Below are positions 51,472 through 56,807 of a stretch of 56,807 nt of DNA, piece by piece. Both the position numbers and the translations under genes were made by a program. The notes under the pieces were generated by a model. The model did not search any database. It was not told the origin of the DNA and saw nothing but the letters and a program-made list of their open reading frames with translations. Origin of the DNA: an uncultured Lachnospiraceae bacterium (GTDB lineage: Bacteria; Bacillota; Clostridia; Lachnospirales; Lachnospiraceae); NCBI GenBank assembly GCA_910584725.1, contig CAJUBE010000030.1, positions 1 to 56,807 on the forward strand, written 5' to 3'. Position 1 is the first letter of the stretch. Each line of letters starts with the position of its first letter.

Positions 51472-52041
51472 CTACCGCACACTGGATTCCCTGCAAAAAC
51501 CCGCTGTCCTTTGCATAACATCCTTTAAATTCTCAATATTTTTCAAAGTATCGGCGCATTCGAGGGAGTGATTACACCCCTCATATACGGCTATAGGAAT
51601 ATGATTTTTCTCCGAGAGACGGACAATTTCCTCTGTGTCACTCCACGGATCAGCCGTTCCGATAAAAGCAATCGCGTGATCCGGCGCAAACAGAAAAGTC
51701 TGCGCCAGAGGCGTATACAGAATGTGCCTTGCCCCGCTTAATTCATACTTTTCTGCGTAAGATGCCGCAATGATGGTGCCGATACTTTTGGAGACAAAAA
51801 GCACGTCGTCGTAATCAGACCAGACCAGATCCGCCAGTTCCGCTTCTGCCTGCGCAAACAGCGCTTCATACGCCTCATTCATTTTCTCTTCGTCGCCGCG
51901 GATATTTCCGGCTTGATAGGTGTAACTGATATTTCTATACTCTTGATATCCCTGTTCGCAGGCGATCTTCCTGCCGTAATATAACAGAGGTTTGTCGCAA
52001 TGGTATCCTATACCCGGAAAATAGACTGCTATCTTTGCCAT
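51472..52041 (-). CDS. Small alpha/beta hydrolase-fold protein
   Basis: A 189-residue protein. The nucleophile elbow is VSKSIGT, later IGTADPW gives a candidate acid and EGCNHSLE the His. The usual lid is missing, making it shorter than most hydrolases. It begins MAKIAVYFPGIGYHCDKPL after AAAGGA. It lies downstream of LtaS-type and upstream of the MEMO1-AMMECR1 gene on the same strand. The substrate is unknown. Confidence 0.8.
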   Translation of the reverse strand: MAKIAVYFPGIGYHCDKPLLYYGRKIACEQGYQEYRNISYTYQAGNIRGDEEKMNEAYEALFAQAEAELADLVWSDYDDVLFVSKSIGTIIAASYAEKYELSGARHILYTPLAQTFLFAPDHAIAFIGTADPWSDTEEIVRLSEKNHIPIAVYEGCNHSLECADTLKNIENLKDVMQRTAGFCRESSVR

Positions 52042-52183
52042 GATTGTTCCTTTCCAGTTCCTTACTTCACAATTTTCTGTTATTATCATAGCACATTTTA
52101 CTCAAATATGTATTTATTATATTTTAGTGCGCAGCGCAACACCCGCCGCCACCGCCAAACATATATTATGCCGCCTTCATTCG

Positions 52184-54406
52184 TCATTCCCTTGCGAAAC
52201 ATTCCGACACCGATGCCGCATCATAAACATGCGTATAATAATCATGGCTGAGCACGGACTTGGAAAATGTCATTCTGTTTCTCACTATACTGGATATCTG
52301 GTTTACATAATCTTCCGGAATGACAGCGTTTTCATCTGTCGGCGTAAAAGTATTCTTAGTTGCACTATAATGCCCCAAGTCAGTCTTCCAGTCATAATTT
52401 CCAAAGAACACAAGCGGAAGCGCATCTGAAAGCACATCCCTTCCCACATAAAGTCGGGAATCCCATTCCACGCCAAAGAGATTGCACAATGTCGGAAGTA
52501 TGTCTACGGAAGAGGCGGGCGTATCAACAATAATCGGCTCACTGTCTTCAAGCGTACCACACCAGATCATCGCGCGGCTTCTGTCCCGCTCCTCATAGGT
52601 GTCCACCGGATAACCATATAATTCAGATAAATATGGCATATTTCCCAGAGAGGCATCCGAATCCAGCCCGTAGGGAAAATGATCCGGTGCAATACAGATG
52701 ACCGTGTCATCTGCGATCCCCTTTTCTTCCAGGGTTTTTACCAGATAAGCCATTGCTTTTTCAAGCTCAAGGTTCGCCGCGATATAAGCGCGCACAGGCT
52801 CCGTGTAGGAAAGATTTTTCTCCTCACACCACGCGTCTACGGCATCTTTATTTTCCCTGGACATGGCGTTGTTGCCAAAATCGTATACACTGTGGCCGCT
52901 TACCGTCATGTAATAGACATTAAAAGGCTGCCTGTCAATGTACATTGGCAGAGTCTCCTGCATCAGTTCCAAATCGCTTGCAGGCCATTTCGGGCTGATC
53001 AGCGCCTCAAGACCGTTTCCCACGCCCATATATCCCCCGCTGTAGCCCAGCTTTGTATGCGTCTCATGCCGGTCGTAGTAAGTGTAAGTGCTGTTGTGGA
53101 AAGCCATACCGAAATATCCCTTCTCATTTAAAAGCGCACCTATATTCGTATGCGTTCCATTCTGCGTAATCTCCTTAATAGAGCTTCCGCCGGAAGTCGG
53201 AATCAAACCAAATAAAAGCTGATATTCGCCTCCCGTTGTTCCGGCAATGGACTGCTGGTAATAATCATTGAAATTAATTCCCTTTGTGGAAAGCCTGTAA
53301 AGTGTCGGTGTGAGCTCCGGGTCGATGAGAAAACCCGAAAATGCTTCCGCACAGATCAAAATCAGATTTTTTCCCGCAAAAGCTCCCGTATAGGCATTTT
53401 GGCTTGACGGCGTGAGCGTAGAAACATAAGCGTCAATATCGGCACATTTCCCACCTGCAGCGGCAAGCGCAGCAAAATCGACAGAAGCTGCATTTTGACC
53501 GTATGCAGCCGGTATTACCTCCGCACCCTCCCGCACTGTTTTCGCGCTTTGGGCAGAAGTCTCCTCTTTCAGTGCGATGACCTCCTGCGTGCCGACTGCC
53601 TCCTTTGCCTGTACAACGATCTTACCGCCGGATACGATTTCCTTCCTGGCGCTTACACGGGTGTCTTCCGGAGATGTGGCCGCTGTACCCTGCACGAGTT
53701 CCCTCTCCGTGCTTTCAAAGACATGATCGGCCGTTTTGGATGAAGCAAGATTCCGGATATCTAAACAAAGCCCCTCACCCAGCCCAAACTGCATGACTGC
53801 CGCCTCAAAACTATATTGATTTGTATAAATATCCTTATGCAGACCACAACAAAAGATAAGGAACAAAGCCGATCCATAGCAGGCAGCTCCTCCAGCCAAA
53901 TGCGCCAGCAAAACAAACCGCCCTGTACGTTCCTGCCAAATGCCCTTTGCGGGCAGCTGTTCTATTATCCTTCCTCTCAGTGCAAACCACAAGACGAGCG
54001 GCAGTAAAAAAAGTATCATATGACTGATTCCGTCAAAGCAAAAGATCAGCCGCCTGATGTCCGCACCAAATCCGCCCAATGCGTCAGTCGCGGCATTCAA
54101 TATGGTATTTACGTCATATGCCACCTTAAACTGTCTGTACACCAGAAATTCCACAATGAAAATGAGGGATAAAAGCCCCAGACAGCAAGGTATCAGAATC
54201 TGCACCGCTCTTTTCGGCAGCAGCCAAACAATGCCCGAAACGGCCAGCCCCGCGCAGAGGGAAAACAAAGTCAGAAATACAAAGGAACTTCCGGTGTGTA
54301 ATGTTTCGACTGACAGCTTGAAAACCATCTCCATATAGAAACACGAAAGAGACAAAAAAACAGCCAGCCGTATCTTCTTTCTTTTCATCTTTTGTAAACT
54401 CATCAT
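52184..54406 (-). CDS. LtaS-type phosphoglycerol transferase/sulfatase-family membrane enzyme
   Basis: A 740-residue protein with about five N-terminal membrane helices (to about residue 200), a low-complexity charged linker (about 225-305) and an extracellular sulfatase-fold domain. ICAEAFSGF supplies a metal-binding Glu, and SIAGTTGGEY holds the expected catalytic Thr. AFHNSTYTYYDRH, SGHSVYDF and IAPDHFPYG continue the metal site. This is the lipoteichoic acid synthase/MdoB layout, polymerising glycerol phosphate or decorating a surface glycan. The start has only a weak ribosome site. A Pho-box-like array lies upstream. Confidence 0.88.
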   Translation of the reverse strand: MMSLQKMKRKKIRLAVFLSLSCFYMEMVFKLSVETLHTGSSFVFLTLFSLCAGLAVSGIVWLLPKRAVQILIPCCLGLLSLIFIVEFLVYRQFKVAYDVNTILNAATDALGGFGADIRRLIFCFDGISHMILFLLPLVLWFALRGRIIEQLPAKGIWQERTGRFVLLAHLAGGAACYGSALFLIFCCGLHKDIYTNQYSFEAAVMQFGLGEGLCLDIRNLASSKTADHVFESTERELVQGTAATSPEDTRVSARKEIVSGGKIVVQAKEAVGTQEVIALKEETSAQSAKTVREGAEVIPAAYGQNAASVDFAALAAAGGKCADIDAYVSTLTPSSQNAYTGAFAGKNLILICAEAFSGFLIDPELTPTLYRLSTKGINFNDYYQQSIAGTTGGEYQLLFGLIPTSGGSSIKEITQNGTHTNIGALLNEKGYFGMAFHNSTYTYYDRHETHTKLGYSGGYMGVGNGLEALISPKWPASDLELMQETLPMYIDRQPFNVYYMTVSGHSVYDFGNNAMSRENKDAVDAWCEEKNLSYTEPVRAYIAANLELEKAMAYLVKTLEEKGIADDTVICIAPDHFPYGLDSDASLGNMPYLSELYGYPVDTYEERDRSRAMIWCGTLEDSEPIIVDTPASSVDILPTLCNLFGVEWDSRLYVGRDVLSDALPLVFFGNYDWKTDLGHYSATKNTFTPTDENAVIPEDYVNQISSIVRNRMTFSKSVLSHDYYTHVYDAASVSECFARE

Positions 54407-54504
54407 GTCTTGTCATTGCAAGCGTTTTGACTTGCGTCCTCCTTCTAAACTTCCCTTTTTCCCATTTCCCATAAACCCATTTTATACTGCTATTTTACAT
54501 GCCC

Positions 54505-54543
54505 CTTGCATCATTCTTGCATCATTTTTACATCATTTTAACA
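54505..54543 (-). promoter_or_regulatory. Four-hexamer Pho-box-like array upstream of the LtaS-type gene
   Basis: On the plus strand CTTGCA, CTTGCA, TTTACA and TTAACA follow each other, each separated by the same five bases TCATT, giving an 11-bp period. Spacing and consensus match the TTHACA-N5 repeats bound by PhoP dimers in Bacillus. A TATAAA -10 for the gene is at 54481-54486 on the minus strand, 18 bp from the array. Confidence 0.6.
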
Positions 54544-54602
54544 TCTTTTTCTTTTTTTTGTGTCAGTCCTTGTGCCCGGTCGTATCGGTCCATCCCGACA
54601 CC

Positions 54603-54740
54603 ATGCGGCATGTACATGGCATGGGTCTAAAAAGCAACGATCTATCCTCTACAAATGGCAATCAAATAGGGAAGAGCTATCTTTCCCTACTCGCCGCGCG
54701 GCCCGCATGCTGTGAAACAGCAAACTACCATATGCGGGCC
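54603..54740. repeat. Composite of dispersed repeats
   Basis: Contains the second copy of the ATGCGGCA-GTACATGGC repeat (54603-54620), the exact second copy of the 28-bp repeat (54670-54697) and a hairpin GGCCCGCAT/ATGCGGGCC (54700-54740) with an inner CTG-TGAAA-CAG. The 534-base gap 54407-54940 holds this, the Pho-box array and a pseudogene scar, and no intact gene. Confidence 0.65.
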
Positions 54741-54813
54741 TGCGCATCAAAAAAGAATCTCGTAAGAACGAATCCTACAAGATCCTAAAATTTACTTCAA
54801 CAAAATTTCAATA

Positions 54814-54923
54814 ACCTACATATCCCCAAACATTTTTGAGACAGCAATTAGAATATTCACGGCAATATGCAGATGTATTACAATCAGGAATCCCTTACTG
54901 TCCATACCGCTATCACATTAAAA
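54814..54923. pseudogene. Fused fragments related to the SnoaL-like and GHKL kinase genes
   Basis: 54814-54860 closely matches the strand-equivalent sequence near 32260-32304 inside the SnoaL-like gene (about 40 bases, few mismatches). It is joined at once to 54861-54923, which in plus-strand frame encodes GNMQMYYNQESLTVHTAITL, the counterpart of the end of the GHKL kinase at 35520. Both are decayed and truncated. They mark an old copy of the 32-35.6 kb island with the middle deleted. Confidence 0.75.
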
Positions 54924-54940
54924 TTATCGCCCCATCTTCA

Positions 54941-55480
54941 TCACTTAATGGACAGCCCTAAGTCATAGGCTTCCTTCAACGCGGCATTTCCTCTAATATC
55001 CCCTTTATCCTTAACTCCCCTTACGAGGACCATGCCCGCATCTTCCAGATGGAAAAAATTGAGTACCAGCTGATACTGCAATTTTATTGCGTCAAACAAT
55101 TCCGGCAGCTCCGCTGCCCCAACCAGCAGTAACGCAAGTTTTTTGATGGGAAACTCATTTCTCATAGGCGTATGCAGTCTGTCAATTACCGCTTTTAGTT
55201 CTGCACTAATGCCATAAAAATATACCGGGGATGCCGCCACCAGAACATCAGCCACCTTCAGCTTTTCATAGATCCCATCCATGTCATCCTTTTGAAAACA
55301 CTTATTTCCTTCCCTCGTAAAACATGAATTACAGCCAACGCAGGGATTCACCTTGTAATCGGCAACAGATACGATCTCCACAGAATTATTTTCCCGGGCT
55401 CCCTCTGCAAATGCCTGTGCAAGCAGGTCTGTGTTTCCCCCTTTTCTCATACTTCCAACCAAAATAACGATATTGCTCAT
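54941..55480 (-). CDS. Iron-sulfur flavoprotein/NADPH-dependent FMN reductase
   Basis: A 179-residue flavodoxin-fold protein. ILVGSMRKGGNTDLLA is the FMN phosphate loop, and PCVGCNSCFTREGNKC is the cysteine cluster typical of iron-sulfur flavoproteins. SPVYFYGISAELKAVIDR contacts the flavin ring. Probably reduces small electrophiles or O2-derived compounds; the substrate is unknown. GGAGG lies ten bases before the ATG. An 8-bp inverted repeat GACGAATC/GATTCGTC (55529-55576) lies upstream and may be regulatory. Confidence 0.88.
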   Translation of the reverse strand: MSNIVILVGSMRKGGNTDLLAQAFAEGARENNSVEIVSVADYKVNPCVGCNSCFTREGNKCFQKDDMDGIYEKLKVADVLVAASPVYFYGISAELKAVIDRLHTPMRNEFPIKKLALLLVGAAELPELFDAIKLQYQLVLNFFHLEDAGMVLVRGVKDKGDIRGNAALKEAYDLGLSIK

Positions 55481-55659
55481 TGACGGTTCATCCTCCGTAT
55501 CTTTTAAATTTGTTATCTTCTCTTTATAGACGAATCCTTTTTTCCTATAAGTTTATCTTCCAAATCCCGATTCGTCGTTGTTTTATTATATATCCGTTTT
55601 TCAATAAGTGAAAGCGGTTTCTTATACTTTCTGTTCATCAAAACGGAACTGGAACAGCC

Positions 55660-56807
55660 CTATTCAAGACTTCCCACGCTTCCACCTTGTAAAGAAATAT
55701 TCATCAAATTTGTTCCTGTGCCATTTACATACGTATATTTTTCATTTATATAATCAAAATAACTTGGCATATCGCATAATGACTCGCTATCACTCATTAT
55801 TTCTATATCAAAGTTCTCATAATTATCAAGCGACACTAAATGGAATATGGAATTATAGGCATCCACTTTTACCGAACCGTAAAAATTTTTACTTAACGAA
55901 AAATCCAGCCCGCCATTATCAACATTAGCAGTTATATTCTTTGCATGAAAAATTCCACCGGAATACATTCCGTTATCTATCTCAATTTTTACAGAATTAT
56001 ATTCTGCATCGGGAATATAGAGGATCACCGATTTATTCGTATTTGAATGAACCGCTGATATATCGACACGCCATTCCCCCTCTGAGGGCTGATCGATCGA
56101 AACGTTATAATATCTGGAATTGTATGATGCGGATATGAGATCCGTATTTTTATTCTCTATTAGTACGGGCGCATTATCAATACGAATTGTCAAATCCGGG
56201 TTCAGCGCTGCCGTCTGGTTTTCCCGTATACGCAAGGGTTCGCTATCCATAACAGGTGCCGCATACGCCCCAATCGTCAAAAAACAGAAGCAGACTGCAA
56301 CAGTGAACACTGTTGTAATGGCAATATTCTTTTTTGAATGCTTTCTAAATTTCATAATCGCACCTAACCTTTCCTTTATCTGTTCCACTCCCTCTGTCAA
56401 AGTAACGGAAGCCAAAGAACTTTTGTAAGTATTGTCCGCCTTTAAAAAGGAAATCAGTGTATCCCCGTACTCCCGCCTTTCATCGTCATCAAGTGCAGAT
56501 ATGACTTTTTCATCGCATGACAATTCACAGGATTTATTTACTTCCTTTTCCAGCAAATATACAAAAGGATTAAACCAATGGGCGCACACAACAATCTGGA
56601 TCAGCCACTTATAAAACATATCCCCCTGCTTGTAGTGAACCAGCTCATGCACAAAAATATAAGACAACTCTTTCTCTTCCAATTCACCAACAGGCAAAAT
56701 GATTCTTGGTCGGAAAAAACCTATCAGCATAGGGGACGCAATCAGCGGATTACAGGATAGTTCTACCCTTGTCTTGATATTCAGTTTTTCTTCACAATCA
56801 GATAGCA
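55660..56807 (-). CDS. M56 (BlaR1-type) metallopeptidase, 5' end outside window
   Basis: The frame stays open to the right edge, so the start and the first membrane helices lie outside. Visible are ASPMLIGFFRPRIILP, the zinc motif HELVHYKQGD with ELSCDEKV as third-ligand region, a membrane helix (about TTVFTVAVCFCFLTIGAYAA) and an outside domain of beta repeats like DUF4097/adhesin domains. BlaR1/MecR1 proteins sense ligands outside and cleave a repressor inside; here the sensor is not a penicillin-binding fold. The partner BlaI-type repressor would lie beyond the edge. Confidence 0.85.
   Translation of the reverse strand, partial: LSDCEEKLNIKTRVELSCNPLIASPMLIGFFRPRIILPVGELEEKELSYIFVHELVHYKQGDMFYKWLIQIVVCAHWFNPFVYLLEKEVNKSCELSCDEKVISALDDDERREYGDTLISFLKADNTYKSSLASVTLTEGVEQIKERLGAIMKFRKHSKKNIAITTVFTVAVCFCFLTIGAYAAPVMDSEPLRIRENQTAALNPDLTIRIDNAPVLIENKNTDLISASYNSRYYNVSIDQPSEGEWRVDISAVHSNTNKSVILYIPDAEYNSVKIEIDNGMYSGGIFHAKNITANVDNGGLDFSLSKNFYGSVKVDAYNSIFHLVSLDNYENFDIEIMSDSESLCDMPSYFDYINEKYTYVNGTGTNLMNISLQGGSVGSLE

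Noticed and set aside
1..56807. CRISPR arrays, tRNA and rRNA genes
   Set aside because: No regularly spaced repeats and no tRNA or rRNA signatures were noticed by eye; a tRNAscan/Infernal run would settle this.

Overview
The window looks like chromosome of an anaerobic clostridial Bacillota, most likely Lachnospiraceae. The reasons are near-consensus AAGGAGG ribosome sites, TTGACA/TATAAT promoters, paired LytTR/GHKL regulators, a FlxA-like coiled-coil protein, a 4Fe-4S-type PurF and the gut glycan enzyme pair LnpA/NahK. No rRNA, tRNA, CRISPR array or intact transposase was seen, so the placement rests on protein families alone. Base composition is mostly balanced. AT-rich islands lie at about 32.0-35.6 kb, 42.1-44.0 kb and 48.1-50.0 kb and look horizontally acquired.

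Left part (0-13.4 kb): a minus-strand acyl-handling operon (SCP2-like lipid carrier, alpha/beta hydrolase, condensation-fold acyltransferase, acyl carrier protein) runs off the left edge. A divergent TetR gene faces it, and two palindromic operators overlap the operon promoter. Next come lacto-N-biose/galacto-N-biose phosphorylase and N-acetylhexosamine kinase, then a stand-alone purF with a long leader holding an internal terminator. An AraC regulator follows, divergent from a GH31 alpha-glycosidase.

Signalling part (13.4-35.6 kb): a chemotaxis receptor, a hybrid histidine kinase with two receiver domains and a G10 tract before its start codon, and an HD-GYP protein coupled to two flavodoxin-fold reductases. 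A CPBP-family membrane protein sits downstream of a second TetR gene; the TetR promoter and the CPBP upstream region carry operators identical at 16 of 17 bases. Then come LemA and DUF3137-like proteins, a LytTR/GHKL pair, a GNAT/microprotein/lipoprotein operon, and an ECF sigma factor with a membrane anti-sigma candidate and its lipoprotein paralogue. A divergent FlxA-like gene and an AT-rich island with a second LytTR/GHKL pair close this part.

Middle part (35.6-47 kb): a MutS-family ATPase, an SLC13/ArsB-type permease with a cytidylate-kinase-like protein, and a MotA/MotB-type membrane motor pair of Zorya ZorA/ZorB style. Directly upstream of that pair, under its own promoter, is an AT-rich ATPase plus TOPRIM-like nuclease module whose second gene is broken by one base. 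Together these form a candidate defence island. They are followed by a tocopherol-cyclase-like protein and a FAD/Rieske oxidoreductase.

Right part (47-56.8 kb): the AmmeMemoRadiSam pair (radical SAM enzyme and a MEMO1-AMMECR1 fusion) is split by about 2 kb containing mobile-element scars and a ydcF gene. An alpha/beta hydrolase follows, then an LtaS-type polymerase with a four-hexamer Pho-box-like array upstream. A scar joins fragments related to two genes 20 kb away. A flavoprotein and a 5'-truncated M56 metallopeptidase gene end the window. Several families of short dispersed or palindromic repeats occupy gene ends and intergenic gaps.
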